NCBI GenBank assembly: GCA_964406735.1
Contig: CAYOSU010000002.1
Span: forward strand, 1 to 64,000
Direction of reading: 5' to 3'
DNA from: CAYOSU01 sp964406735
GTDB lineage: Bacteria > Bacillota > Clostridia > Christensenellales > CAMQZB01
Length of the DNA stretch: 64,000 bases
Position 1 is the stretch's first letter. The number at the start of each line of letters is the position of its first letter. A program made the translations under genes and the position numbers. The notes under the pieces are model-generated. The model saw nothing but the letters and a program-made list of their open reading frames with translations, had not been told where the DNA came from and made no database searches. Below, one piece after another: positions 34,657 to 43,366 of this stretch.

Positions 34657-36753
34657 TTACGCCAATACGAAGCTTACACGCCTCGATGCGATGTCTGCGC
34701 CGACGACTTTTATCCTTACTTTTTGACCGAGAGTGAAGCTATGATCTCCCGATGAGAGTGAATACATCTTCTCGTTGTATACAAGGTTTGGATCATTGAG
34801 AGTCTCAATTCTTATAAGTCCCTCGCAGGTGTTTTCAAGCTCTACGAAAACGCCGAACTGGGTAACTCCCGACACAATGCCATCGAACTCTTCGCCGAGA
34901 AGCGAGTGCATATACTCCGTCTTTTTGAGCTCGTCTACGTCTCTTTCAGCCTCGTCCGCCTTGCGTTCGGTCTCAGTCGAGTGAGTCGCTACCTCTTCTG
35001 CCCTCACAAACTCTTTGTTATACAACCTATCGTCAAACCTATCGTCAAGCATGAATTTGAGCATCCTATGAACGAATAAGTCGGGATAACGACGTATCGG
35101 TGAAGTGAAATGACAGTAGCAGGTCTTTGACAAGCCGAAATGCTCCTTGCAGAACTGCGAGTACTTCGCTTTCTGCATCGACCTAAGCATTACCCTGTTT
35201 ATTATTGAGTATAGCACATTACCGTCAAGTCTTGTCAACAGATCGGCAAGGTTTTTTGAGTGTATTCCGTTCTGCGGAAGCCTGAAAGGTACTCCAAGTG
35301 CATTTACGAACGCTGAAAAGGTCTCTAATTTATCTTCCGTAGGCTCTTCGTGTATTCTGTATACACAGGGAAGCTCCAAATAGAAAAGTCTCTCGGCAAC
35401 AGTACAGTTTGCAAGTATCATGAACTCCTCTATCATCCTGTTGGACTTACCTCGCTCGTACGGCTTTATATCGACGGCAACGCCGTTTTTATCCAAAATT
35501 ATCTTGGCTTCTTGCGTGTCGAAGTCGATTGAGCCCTCTTTGCCCCGCTTTTTTATCAATACGTCCGCAAGCTCGTTCATCAGCATGACGTCGGAGTAAA
35601 TATCGCTATATCTGAAATTCAGCTCCTTGTCGCCCGCTATCATCCTGGAAACGTTGTTATAGGTCATTCTATGCTTGGAGCATATAACGCCCTTTACGAC
35701 GTCACTATCGACCACGTTTCCGTTTTTGTCTATCTGCATAAGGCAAGAGACTGTCAAGCGGTCAACGCCCTCGTTAAGGGAGCATATGCCGTTAGAAAGG
35801 CTTTCAGGGAGCATGGGTATTACCCTATCGACAAAGTAAACGCTCGTTCCACGTAAATAAGCCTCTTCGTCTATTGCGCCGCCCTCTTTGACGTATTCCG
35901 TTACGTCGGCTATATGGACGCCTAAAAGATAATTTCCGTTCGGAAGTCTCTCTATCGACACCGCATCGTCAAAGTCCTTTGAATCGTCGCCGTCGATAGT
36001 AAAAATATTTTTGGCTCTGAAATCAGTTCTCGAAGCGTATTGGCTCTTTAAGACGTGATCGGGAAGCTTTGCAGCCTCGGCAAGCGTTTTTTGCTCGAAT
36101 TCTGTCTTTATGTTATGCGCCCTTATTATCGACATCACATCAACGCCCGGTGCGCCGACTTTGCCTAATACCTCTATTACCTCGCCCTCGGGGTTCTTTT
36201 TGCCGTATTTGGTTATCTTGGCGACGACCTTGCTTCCGTTCTTTGCGTTTTTGCTCCTGCCGTCAGGTATATATACGTCGTCAAAGAATCGCTTATCGTC
36301 GGGAAGTACGAATCCGCAGAATTTACCTGCTTGATAAGTGCCTACGACCTCTTTTACTCCTCTTTCGAGTATTCTTACGACATACGCTACGTCTCCGGAG
36401 CTTTCGGAATAATCACGAGAAACGAGCACTTTATCGCCGTGCATGCCACCGTATAAGTTCTTGTTGGGTATGAAGTAGTCGGGGATTCCCTCTTCCTCGG
36501 GACGGAAGAATGCAAAGCCCTTTGCATTGCCCGAAAGAGTTCCTCTCATATAGCCCTTATACTCGCTTAATATATACTTATACTTGACGTCGGAAGTCAA
36601 CGTTCCGTCGCAATACAGCTCGTTAAGCGCATTCTCTACCTCTGCTCTTTCGCTTGGGGTTGAAATGTCAAGTGCTAAACATATCTTATCGAGCGACCAG
36701 TAATCGGACGGGCGAGTTTTTATTATTTCTAATACCTTATCTTTGAACAACAT
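34657..36753 (-). CDS. rnr: Ribonuclease R
   Basis: A 698-residue 3'-5' exoribonuclease. It has an N-terminal HTH-type domain, cold-shock-like domains, the RNB catalytic core with the acidic cluster IDGDDSKDFDDAVS, and a C-terminal S1 domain (GEEFDGIVSGVTQFGVFVEL). It degrades structured RNA and works with SmpB/tmRNA, its downstream neighbours. The ATG at 36753 has no ribosome site and follows the hairpin after secG by about ten bases; a GTG three codons earlier is no better. The start is therefore odd but fits the domain boundary. Confidence 0.93.
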   Translation of the reverse strand: MLFKDKVLEIIKTRPSDYWSLDKICLALDISTPSERAEVENALNELYCDGTLTSDVKYKYILSEYKGYMRGTLSGNAKGFAFFRPEEEGIPDYFIPNKNLYGGMHGDKVLVSRDYSESSGDVAYVVRILERGVKEVVGTYQAGKFCGFVLPDDKRFFDDVYIPDGRSKNAKNGSKVVAKITKYGKKNPEGEVIEVLGKVGAPGVDVMSIIRAHNIKTEFEQKTLAEAAKLPDHVLKSQYASRTDFRAKNIFTIDGDDSKDFDDAVSIERLPNGNYLLGVHIADVTEYVKEGGAIDEEAYLRGTSVYFVDRVIPMLPESLSNGICSLNEGVDRLTVSCLMQIDKNGNVVDSDVVKGVICSKHRMTYNNVSRMIAGDKELNFRYSDIYSDVMLMNELADVLIKKRGKEGSIDFDTQEAKIILDKNGVAVDIKPYERGKSNRMIEEFMILANCTVAERLFYLELPCVYRIHEEPTEDKLETFSAFVNALGVPFRLPQNGIHSKNLADLLTRLDGNVLYSIINRVMLRSMQKAKYSQFCKEHFGLSKTCYCHFTSPIRRYPDLFVHRMLKFMLDDRFDDRLYNKEFVRAEEVATHSTETERKADEAERDVDELKKTEYMHSLLGEEFDGIVSGVTQFGVFVELENTCEGLIRIETLNDPNLVYNEKMYSLSSGDHSFTLGQKVRIKVVGADIASRRVSFVLA

Positions 36754-36765
36754 AATAAACACAAA

Positions 36766-36794
36766 AACGGCTATGCAAAAAGTACATAGCCGTT
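36766..36794 (-). terminator. Terminator hairpin between secG and rnr
   Basis: On the minus strand a 10-bp stem AACGGCTATG/CATAGCCGTT with a nine-base loop is followed by a short T run (TTTGTGTTT). It separates secG from rnr. A possible promoter (TTGTCG 36824-36819, 18 bases, TAGAAT 36800-36795) would start inside the 5' arm and so escape this terminator. Confidence 0.75.
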
Positions 36795-36813
36795 ATTCTA
36801 CATCTTTCTTTCG

Positions 36814-37149
36814 TTAGCCGACAACTACGGGTCCGACACCGATGAGGATCTCGGAAGCAACGAGGAAGAACAATACCGAGAAGCCGATGATTACGCAGAT
36901 CGAAACGATAGTCAATCTCTTGAGCTTAGCTTCAAGTGACGTATCGTTCTTCGAAAAGAACGTTTCGGAACCGGAAATTGCACCAACGCCGTCGCTGTTA
37001 CCAGGCTGGAACATAACGACCAAAATTGTGAAAACGGAACATACTACCATGCAAACGAAAAGAATTATTTCGATCGTGTGGTATGCTGCGTTAGATACCG
37101 TGAAAAGCGGAGCTAAAATATTGTATACTCCATTAATAGCAGAAGACAT
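36814..37149 (-). CDS. secG: Preprotein translocase subunit SecG
   Basis: A 111-residue protein with two membrane segments and the SecG signature between them (VVMFQPGNSDGVGAISGSETFF). The ATG at 37149 is preceded by GGAGGAGAAGG; the upstream in-frame ATG lies before this ribosome site. It supports SecYE-mediated protein export. Confidence 0.92.
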   Translation of the reverse strand: MSSAINGVYNILAPLFTVSNAAYHTIEIILFVCMVVCSVFTILVVMFQPGNSDGVGAISGSETFFSKNDTSLEAKLKRLTIVSICVIIGFSVLFFLVASEILIGVGPVVVG

Positions 37150-37181
37150 TACCTTCTCCTCCAAATTCATAAGTCTAAAGT

Positions 37182-37211
37182 ATTCTATCACAAATTATCT
37201 TGCTTTGGCAA
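37182..37211 (-). promoter_or_regulatory. Promoter before secG
   Basis: Minus strand TTGCCA (37211-37206), 18-base spacer, TAGAAT (37187-37182), 33 bases before the secG ATG. secG may also be read from the pgk promoter. Confidence 0.5.
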
Positions 37212-37228
37212 GTTATTTGAGACCAAAT

Positions 37229-38758
37229 TTACTTAATTATCAAAGATTTTCCCATCATTTCGCTCGGAGCGGGCAATTCCATAAGCTCGAGGAGCGTCGG
37301 AGCGAGATCGGAAAGTCTTCCGTCGGAAAGCTTGACATCCTTTCTTGCGTCATCGACTAATATCACGGGAACGAGATTTGTCGTATGAGCAGTGAAAGGC
37401 TCGCCGTTTTCGACCATCTTGTCGCAGTTGCCGTGGTCAGCCGTTATAACTAAGCTTCCGCCGACCTTTCTTACCTCTTCGGCAATTCTGCCTGCGCATC
37501 CGTCAACGGTCTCGACAGCCTTTACGGCAGCCTCCATAACACCCGTATGGCCGACCATATCGCAGTTTGCGAAGTTCAAGATGATAAGGTCGTATTCACA
37601 AGACCTTATCGCATCGATGACCTTATCGCATACCTCAGGAGCGCTCATCTCGGGCTGCAAGTCGTAAGTTGCAACCTTGGGAGACGGAACGAGCGTTCTG
37701 TCTTCATTTGCGTTGGGAGCTTCTACTCCGCCGTTGAAGAAGAATGTTACGTGAGCGTACTTCTCCGTCTCTGCGATACGAAGCTGCTTTTTGCCAAGGC
37801 TTGCTACGTACTCGCCGAGAGTGTTTGTAAGCTTTTGCGGCTTGAACGCTATATCTACGTTTTCAAACGTTGCATCGTACTGCGTCATGCAGACGTAGTA
37901 GAGATCCATCTTATTCCTGAAGAAGCCGTCGAATTTATTCTGCGTGAACGCACGGGTAATCTCTCTCGCTCTGTCGGGACGGAAGTTAAAGAAGATTATC
38001 GCATCGCCCGAGTTAACAGTTGCAACGGGAGTACCGTCTTCCTTAACTACTACCTTGGGGATGACGAATTCGTCCGTTACGGAAAGCTCGTAAGACTTTC
38101 TTACAGCTTCGGCAGCATCGGTTATCTCCTCGCCTATTCCGTTGGAAATAGCCATATAAGCCTTTTCTACTCTATCCCAGCGGTTGTCTCTGTCCATAGC
38201 GTAATATCTGCCCATTACGGAAGCGATATGACCGAAGCTTATGGAATTCATATATTCCTGAAGCTCGTCGATATAGCCTGCACCGCTCGTCGGAGAAACG
38301 TCTCTGCCGTCTAAGAAGCCGTGAACGAAAGCATCGTCAAGACCTTGCTCTTTGCAAAGCTTCAAAAGCGCAAACAAGTGATTGATATGGCTATGAACGC
38401 CGCCGTCCGACAAAAGTCCGTATAAATGAACCTTTCCGCCGTGAGATTTAGCAAAATTTATAGCTTTGAGGAAAGCCTCGTTATCAAAAAAGTCGCCGTC
38501 CGATATAGACTTGGTTATTCTCGTAAGCTCCTGATAAACGATCCTTCCTGCTCCTATATTGAGATGTCCTACCTCGCTGTTGCCCATCTGGCCGTCGGGA
38601 AGACCTACGTCCATTCCGCTAGCGCCGAGCTTTGCGTGAGGATAGCTTTCAATGAGCTTTTTGATATTTGGTACGCCCTCAACGGTTATAGCGTTATATT
38701 CGCTCTCGGGTGCGATTCCGAAGCCGTCGAGGATCATAAGCATCGTGAGTTTTTTCAT
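37229..38758 (-). CDS. gpmI: 2,3-bisphosphoglycerate-independent phosphoglycerate mutase
   Basis: A 509-residue metalloenzyme. It opens with LTMLMILDGFGIAPESEYNAI, has the catalytic serine block GQMGNSEVGHLNIGAGR, and later metal-binding blocks NFANCDMVGHTG and VITADHGNCDKM. It converts 3- to 2-phosphoglycerate. The start is set at the ATG at 38758, after GAGGG; a longer form begins at a TTG-like codon in the ribosome site region. Co-transcribed with tpiA. Confidence 0.96.
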   Translation of the reverse strand: MKKLTMLMILDGFGIAPESEYNAITVEGVPNIKKLIESYPHAKLGASGMDVGLPDGQMGNSEVGHLNIGAGRIVYQELTRITKSISDGDFFDNEAFLKAINFAKSHGGKVHLYGLLSDGGVHSHINHLFALLKLCKEQGLDDAFVHGFLDGRDVSPTSGAGYIDELQEYMNSISFGHIASVMGRYYAMDRDNRWDRVEKAYMAISNGIGEEITDAAEAVRKSYELSVTDEFVIPKVVVKEDGTPVATVNSGDAIIFFNFRPDRAREITRAFTQNKFDGFFRNKMDLYYVCMTQYDATFENVDIAFKPQKLTNTLGEYVASLGKKQLRIAETEKYAHVTFFFNGGVEAPNANEDRTLVPSPKVATYDLQPEMSAPEVCDKVIDAIRSCEYDLIILNFANCDMVGHTGVMEAAVKAVETVDGCAGRIAEEVRKVGGSLVITADHGNCDKMVENGEPFTAHTTNLVPVILVDDARKDVKLSDGRLSDLAPTLLELMELPAPSEMMGKSLIIK

Positions 38759-38771
38759 ATTATCCCTCAAA

Positions 38772-39524
38772 TTACGCGTTGTAATTTACTACCTTTGCGA
38801 AGTCCTCGGCAACGAGCGATGCACCGCCGATAAGTCCGCCGTCGATCTCTTCCTGAGCCATCAAAGACTTAGCGTTGGCGGGCTTCATGCTTCCGCCGTA
38901 CTGGATGCGAAGCTCGGAAGCTACCTTTGCGCCGAACATATCCTTGACAACGTTTCTGATATAACCGATCGTCTCGTTAGCCTGCTCGTCGGTTGCGGTA
39001 AGACCCGTTCCGATAGCCCAAACGGGTTCGTAAGCGATAACGGTCTCCTTCATCATCTCGGGCGTGAAAGCCTTGAGTGCGCCTCTTACCTGACGGGAAA
39101 CGACCTCTTCGGTCAAGCCGCCGACTCTTTCTTCCTTGAGCTCGCCTACGCAAATGATAGGTTTAAGTCCGCCCTCTAACGCAGCAGACGCTCTGAGGTT
39201 TACCGTCTCGTCGGTCTCGCCGAAGTACTGACGACGCTCGGAATGTCCGATAATTACGTATTCAACGCCGATCTCTTTGAGCATATCGACGGAGATCTCT
39301 CCTGTATAAGCTCCGCTCTTTGCGAAGTGTACGTTCTCAGCACCGACTTTGATGTTCGTGCCGCTCGTAAGCTCTACTGCTTTAGCGAGATTTGTATAAG
39401 GAACGCAGATAACTACCTCTGCCTCAGCGTCTTTTACCAAAGGAATGAGCGAAGTAATCAAAGCCTCGGCTTCCTTCTGCGTTTTGTTCATCTTCCAGTT
39501 TCCTGCAATAATAGGTCTTCTCAT
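38772..39524 (-). CDS. tpiA: Triosephosphate isomerase
   Basis: A 250-residue TIM barrel with the active-site lysine in GNWKMN, histidine in IIGHSERR and glutamate in AYEPVWAIGTG. It interconverts dihydroxyacetone phosphate and glyceraldehyde 3-phosphate. GGAG before the ATG; lies between pgk and gpmI. Confidence 0.97.
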   Translation of the reverse strand: MRRPIIAGNWKMNKTQKEAEALITSLIPLVKDAEAEVVICVPYTNLAKAVELTSGTNIKVGAENVHFAKSGAYTGEISVDMLKEIGVEYVIIGHSERRQYFGETDETVNLRASAALEGGLKPIICVGELKEERVGGLTEEVVSRQVRGALKAFTPEMMKETVIAYEPVWAIGTGLTATDEQANETIGYIRNVVKDMFGAKVASELRIQYGGSMKPANAKSLMAQEEIDGGLIGGASLVAEDFAKVVNYNA

Positions 39525-39590
39525 AGTTTATCTCCATTATATTTTATTTATATTCGACACAAAACATTTAATTTATGCGAATACAAGTTT

Positions 39591-39622
39591 TTGGCTTCCG
39601 ATAGAATATCTACCGAAAGCCG
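39591..39622 (-). promoter_or_regulatory. RNA hairpin between pgk and tpiA
   Basis: The minus-strand RNA forms a 13-bp stem (with G-U pairs) from GGCUUUCGGUAGA and UCUAUCGGAAGCC around a three-base loop. On the plus strand two mismatches break it, so it appears selected in the mRNA strand. No U tract follows; perhaps a processing or stability element. Confidence 0.5.
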
Positions 39623-39642
39623 AAATTTGTTCAATACTTAAA

Positions 39643-39660
39643 GGCTCGGTCAACCGAGCC
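39643..39660 (-). terminator. Weak terminator-like hairpin after pgk
   Basis: A perfect 8-bp stem GGCTCGGT/ACCGAGCC with a two-base core loop lies eight bases after the pgk stop and is followed by only TTTAAG. Partial termination could set pgk above tpiA. Confidence 0.5.
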
Positions 39661-39668
39661 TCGTTAAA

Positions 39669-40856
39669 TTATTTGTTGTTAAGGCAAGCTACTCCCGGAA
39701 GCTCCAAACCCTCGAGGAATTCGAGAGATGCGCCGCCACCAGTCGAGATGTGAGTCATCTTGTCAGCGTAGCCAAGCTGTGTTACTGCGGCTGCAGAGTC
39801 GCCGCCACCGATGATAGTGATAGCGTTGCTGTCAGCAAGAGCCTGAGCAACAGCCTTCGTGCCCTTTGCAAAGTTAGGCATCTCGAATACGCCCATAGGT
39901 CCGTTCCAGATAACGGTTCCGGCAGACTTGATAGCCTCTGCGAAAAGCTCTCTCGTCTTCTCACCGATGTCCAAACCCTCTTCGTCAGCGGGGATCTCGT
40001 TGCTTGCAACCGTTCTGTAAGGAGCGTCATTGCTGAACTCTTTGGAAACTACGGTGTCGATAGGAAGAAGAAGTTTTACGTTCTTAGCCTCTGCCTTTGC
40101 AAGGAGCTCTTTTGCAAGGTCAACCTTATCGAGCTCAACCTTGGAAAGTCCGATCTCATAGCCCTTAGCTTTGAGGAAGGTATAAGCCATAGCGCCGCCG
40201 ATGATGAGCGTGTCTACCTTTTCGAGAAGGTTGTTGATAACGCCGATCTTGTCGGATACCTTTGCGCCGCCCAAAATAGCAACGAAAGGACGCTTAGGAT
40301 CTTCCAAAGCTCCGCCCATAACGTCGAGCTCTTTTCCGATAAGGAAGCCAGCTACTGCGGTGTCGATATATTTGGTTACGCCGGCGGTCGAAGCGTGTGC
40401 TCTGTGAGCCGTTCCGAATGCGTCGTTTACGTATACGTCGCCGAAAGATGCGAGCTCTTTGCAGAAGCCGTCTTCGTTCTTTTCCTCTTCCTTGTGGAAG
40501 CGGAGGTTCTCAAGAAGAACCACCTCTCCGTCGTTAAGAGCAGCAACCTTTGCCTTAGCGTCTTCACCGATAACGTCGTGAGCGAACGTTACCTTGCCGT
40601 TCAAAAGCTCGTTCAAGCGGTTTGCAACGGGTTCGAGAGAATACTTCATGTTGAATTCTCCCTTAGGTCTGCCAAGGTGAGAGCACAAAACTACCTTTGC
40701 GCCCTGCTCCATAAGATATTTGATCGTAGGAAGTGCGCCGATGATTCTTGTTTCATCGGTGATATTTTTGTCTGCGTCGAGAGGAACGTTGAAGTCTACT
40801 CTGACAAGAACTCTTTTACCTTTTACGTCGATGTCCTTTACGGTCTTTTTATTCAT
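39669..40856 (-). CDS. pgk: Phosphoglycerate kinase
   Basis: A 395-residue two-domain kinase. It has VLVRVDFNVPLD near the N-terminus, LCSHLGRPKG, the hinge region with GGAKVSDKIGVI, and the nucleotide-binding loop IGGGDSAAAV with STGGGASLEFLEG. It makes ATP from 1,3-bisphosphoglycerate. First gene of the pgk-tpiA-gpmI(-secG) operon; no gap gene is in this window. Confidence 0.97.
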   Translation of the reverse strand: MNKKTVKDIDVKGKRVLVRVDFNVPLDADKNITDETRIIGALPTIKYLMEQGAKVVLCSHLGRPKGEFNMKYSLEPVANRLNELLNGKVTFAHDVIGEDAKAKVAALNDGEVVLLENLRFHKEEEKNEDGFCKELASFGDVYVNDAFGTAHRAHASTAGVTKYIDTAVAGFLIGKELDVMGGALEDPKRPFVAILGGAKVSDKIGVINNLLEKVDTLIIGGAMAYTFLKAKGYEIGLSKVELDKVDLAKELLAKAEAKNVKLLLPIDTVVSKEFSNDAPYRTVASNEIPADEEGLDIGEKTRELFAEAIKSAGTVIWNGPMGVFEMPNFAKGTKAVAQALADSNAITIIGGGDSAAAVTQLGYADKMTHISTGGGASLEFLEGLELPGVACLNNK

Positions 40857-40896
40857 AAAAAATACTCCTTAAAATATTTCATATTTTTCTACTTTA

Positions 40897-40925
40897 ATTT
40901 TAACCTCGTTTTCAAGGTTTGTCAA
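40897..40925 (-). promoter_or_regulatory. Promoter of the glycolytic operon
   Basis: Minus strand TTGACA (40925-40920), 17-base spacer, TAAAAT (40902-40897). Confidence 0.8.
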
Positions 40926-40949
40926 ATCTTTAACAAGATATTTGTCTCT

Positions 40950-42647
40950 TTATTTGACTTTTATGTCCCCTATCTCCATTTTTTCCTTGAAAGGTATGAT
41001 GGAATAAGCGATATTCGTCATATGGTCGGCAACACGCTCGAGCTGAGACGCCATCGAAAGGTATATTGCGCCTACCTCGGGAGTGCACTCGCCGTTGTTA
41101 AGTCTCTTGACATGCATATGCCCCATTTTGGCTTTCATGTCGTCCACCTTTTTCTCCGTCTCGTCAACGCTCTTTAATACGTTCCTGTCACGCTTCATAA
41201 ACGCATCGACGGAATCGTGATACAATTTATCGAGATAACCTTTAAGTTCGTCCATATCCGAAAGTGCGGCAGGTGAAAAGCTCTGACATTTCTTTATCAT
41301 ATCGATGGCAAAGTCCATAACGTTTTCGGCGTAATCGCCTATACGCTCTATATCGGTTACGACGTGGAACAGAGAACCTATAATATGATCGTCTTTCTCC
41401 GAAAGGTCGAGAGACGAGAACTTGACGAGGTAGTTCGTTATCTCCAAATTTAAGAAGTTTATCGCTTCCTCGTTGCGTTTTATCTTATTGACGTTGGAAT
41501 CGTCAAGCGACATTAACATATCAATCGACATCATAAGGTTATCAAAAGACGTATCTGCCATGCTCTTTACTTCCGCAAGGCTTTGAGCAACTGCAAGCGA
41601 CGGAGTCTTGAAGATAAGATCGTCAAGGTAATGAAGCTTTTTGACGTCATTAGAATCATTCGTCTTCTTATCGTCCTTTATCATAAGCTCGGAAAGCTTG
41701 GTTATGGGCTTTATGAACGCAAGCATGAAAAGTCCTACCATGAGGTTTGAGAACGTGTGGTAGTTTGCTATAAATCTCGCCATACTTCCGGAGAAGCTCA
41801 TTACGAACGACGCTATCGGCTTTTGCGCTACGAGCAGCACGAAGAACCATATTATCGTACCGAAGAAGTTTACTAAGAAGTTGATGAGTGCAGTTCTGCG
41901 AGCGTTCGGAGACGTTCCTATCGACGCAAGAAGTGCGGTTACGGTCGTACCGATATGAGAACCGAGCACCATGAACATAGCGGAATAGGGATTTACGAGA
42001 ACGCCTGCCGTTCCGAGAACGACCATAATAGACGTTGACGCCGAGGAGCTTTGAAGTATTGCCGTCAAAAGCATCATGCTGATTACGCAAAGAAGCGGGT
42101 CTTCAAAGGACATTATCGCTCTTGCAAACATCGTCGGATCACCGTTTTCGTCAAAGGCTATTATCTTCATCGAGTCGCACATGAGCGCTAAGCCGATGAA
42201 CAACATACCAAGTCCCAATGCGATAGCTCCGATATGCCTCATCTTATCGTTCTTGACGAACAAATAAAAAACTGCGCCTACAGCCGCAACGAGAGACATT
42301 ATCGCAGTAATGTCAAACGCTGAAAGTGAGGATATTTGCGCAGTTACCGTAGTGCCGACGACGGCACCCAATAATATTGGAGTTGCTTGTATAAGCGTCA
42401 TACAGCCGACGTTTACTAAGCCGACTATCATAACGCTGGTTGCTGCCGAGCTTTGAATAACGGCAGTAACGGTCAAACCAATGGCAAAGCCTTTGAAGCG
42501 ATTGTTGGTTACTTTTTCAAACAAACGCTTCATTTCATTTCCCGATACAGTCTCAAGCGCATCGCCCATGAGCTTCATGGAAAACAAAAAGATAGCGAGT
42601 CCGCCCAACATCGAGAATATACTGAAAACCGTCTCTAATACCTGCAT
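40950..42647 (-). CDS. Na/Pi cotransporter family protein with PhoU-like domain
   Basis: A 565-residue protein. The N-terminal two-thirds hold two Na_Pi_cotrans repeats, marked by QSSAATSVMIVGLVNVG and QSSSASTSIMVVLGTAG, in about 8-10 membrane segments. The C-terminal 200 residues are helical and PhoU-like (IGDYAENVMDFA, LERVADHMTNIAYS). The family (YjbB/NptA-like) transports phosphate with sodium, usually as exporter in bacteria. It is preceded by a long attenuated leader. Confidence 0.9.
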   Translation of the reverse strand: MQVLETVFSIFSMLGGLAIFLFSMKLMGDALETVSGNEMKRLFEKVTNNRFKGFAIGLTVTAVIQSSAATSVMIVGLVNVGCMTLIQATPILLGAVVGTTVTAQISSLSAFDITAIMSLVAAVGAVFYLFVKNDKMRHIGAIALGLGMLFIGLALMCDSMKIIAFDENGDPTMFARAIMSFEDPLLCVISMMLLTAILQSSSASTSIMVVLGTAGVLVNPYSAMFMVLGSHIGTTVTALLASIGTSPNARRTALINFLVNFFGTIIWFFVLLVAQKPIASFVMSFSGSMARFIANYHTFSNLMVGLFMLAFIKPITKLSELMIKDDKKTNDSNDVKKLHYLDDLIFKTPSLAVAQSLAEVKSMADTSFDNLMMSIDMLMSLDDSNVNKIKRNEEAINFLNLEITNYLVKFSSLDLSEKDDHIIGSLFHVVTDIERIGDYAENVMDFAIDMIKKCQSFSPAALSDMDELKGYLDKLYHDSVDAFMKRDRNVLKSVDETEKKVDDMKAKMGHMHVKRLNNGECTPEVGAIYLSMASQLERVADHMTNIAYSIIPFKEKMEIGDIKVK

Positions 42648-42692
42648 TTTTCTTTCCGTAAAACCTTTCCGTTCGCCTTCACCCTAAGCGAA

Positions 42693-42806
42693 CAAGCTCT
42701 CCGCATAAAAAAAGTGCGTTGGATGAGCGGAGCTTCCCTCTCGCACACAACTGCCGCATTTTCAGCCGTTCCTCTTGAAAGGGGTCTATTTTTCTTCAAT
42801 CACACA
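42693..42806 (-). ncRNA. Attenuator leader of the Na/Pi symporter gene, class unknown
   Basis: The leader of about 160 bases contains a terminator (GTGCG/CGCAC stem enclosing GAGGGA/TCCGCTC, then seven T, 42746-42707). A competing helix AAGCTCCGC (42735-42727) with GCGGAGAGCTT (42704-42694) would break that terminator. Upstream lies further foldable sequence. The layout is that of a transcription-terminating riboswitch or protein-controlled attenuator. I do not recognise the aptamer class. Confidence 0.6.
42707..42746 (-). terminator. Attenuator terminator in the Na/Pi leader
   Basis: Stem 42746-42742 with 42718-42714, an inner stem, then TTTTTTT (42713-42707), 60 bases before the start codon. 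Confidence 0.78.
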
Positions 42807-42812
42807 CTTTCT

Positions 42813-42841
42813 ATTTTATTTGTTCTCACCAAGATTGTCAA
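42813..42841 (-). promoter_or_regulatory. Promoter of the Na/Pi symporter gene
   Basis: Minus strand TTGACA (42841-42836), 17-base spacer, TAAAAT (42818-42813). Confidence 0.78.
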
Positions 42842-42867
42842 TTAAAAATCGGCTTGAACAAAGTTCG

Positions 42868-43365
42868 TCAAAATTTTGTCAAACGTCCTTCCTCGTCAAG
42901 GTCCTCGAAATTGCCTTGACGTAGGTACTCGTACGTTGCAACGCATATGGAATTTGCAAGGTTTAGCGATCTCAAATTTTGGCGCATCGGTATTCTTACT
43001 GCGTTCTCATAGTGATCGTGCAATAATTCCTCGGGAAGTCCCTTGGTCTCCTTGCCGAAAACTAAGTACGCATCGTCGGGATAGGTTACGTCGGCGTAGC
43101 AGTGTTTGCCTTTCGTCGTGAAAAAGTACATTCTATCGACGTCCTGCTCGTGCTTTTGCATAAAGTCTTCTAAGTTGTCGTAGTACGTTATATCAAGATC
43201 ATTCCAATAGTCCAAGCCTGCACGTTTGAGCTTTGCGTCCGTTATCGTGAAGCCAAGCGGCTTTACTAAATGAAGGCTTGCGCCCGTGCATGCGCACGTT
43301 CTTGCGACGTTGCCAGTATTCTGCGGTATTTCAGGCTCTACCATGACTATATTAAGCTTTCGCAT
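42868..43365 (-). CDS. trmL: tRNA (cytidine/uridine-2'-O-)-methyltransferase TrmL
   Basis: A 165-residue SPOUT methyltransferase. It begins NIVMVEPEIPQNTGNVARTCACTGASLHLVKPLGF and ends with the knot motif RIPMRQNLRSLNLANSICVATYE. TrmL methylates the wobble base 34 of tRNA-Leu. Last gene of the uvrC-hprK-dusB-trmL operon, one base after dusB. Confidence 0.94.
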   Translation of the reverse strand: MRKLNIVMVEPEIPQNTGNVARTCACTGASLHLVKPLGFTITDAKLKRAGLDYWNDLDITYYDNLEDFMQKHEQDVDRMYFFTTKGKHCYADVTYPDDAYLVFGKETKGLPEELLHDHYENAVRIPMRQNLRSLNLANSICVATYEYLRQGNFEDLDEEGRLTKF

Positions 43366-43366
43366 T

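Noticed and set aside
37547..38314. A 255-codon plus-strand frame opposite gpmI
   Set aside because: Antisense shadow of a conserved glycolytic gene; no supporting signals.
39750..41177. A 475-codon open frame on the plus strand opposite pgk and the Na/Pi symporter gene
   Set aside because: It is the antisense shadow of two well-supported genes, has no ribosome site and no recognisable domain; the composition of the real genes explains the lack of stops.
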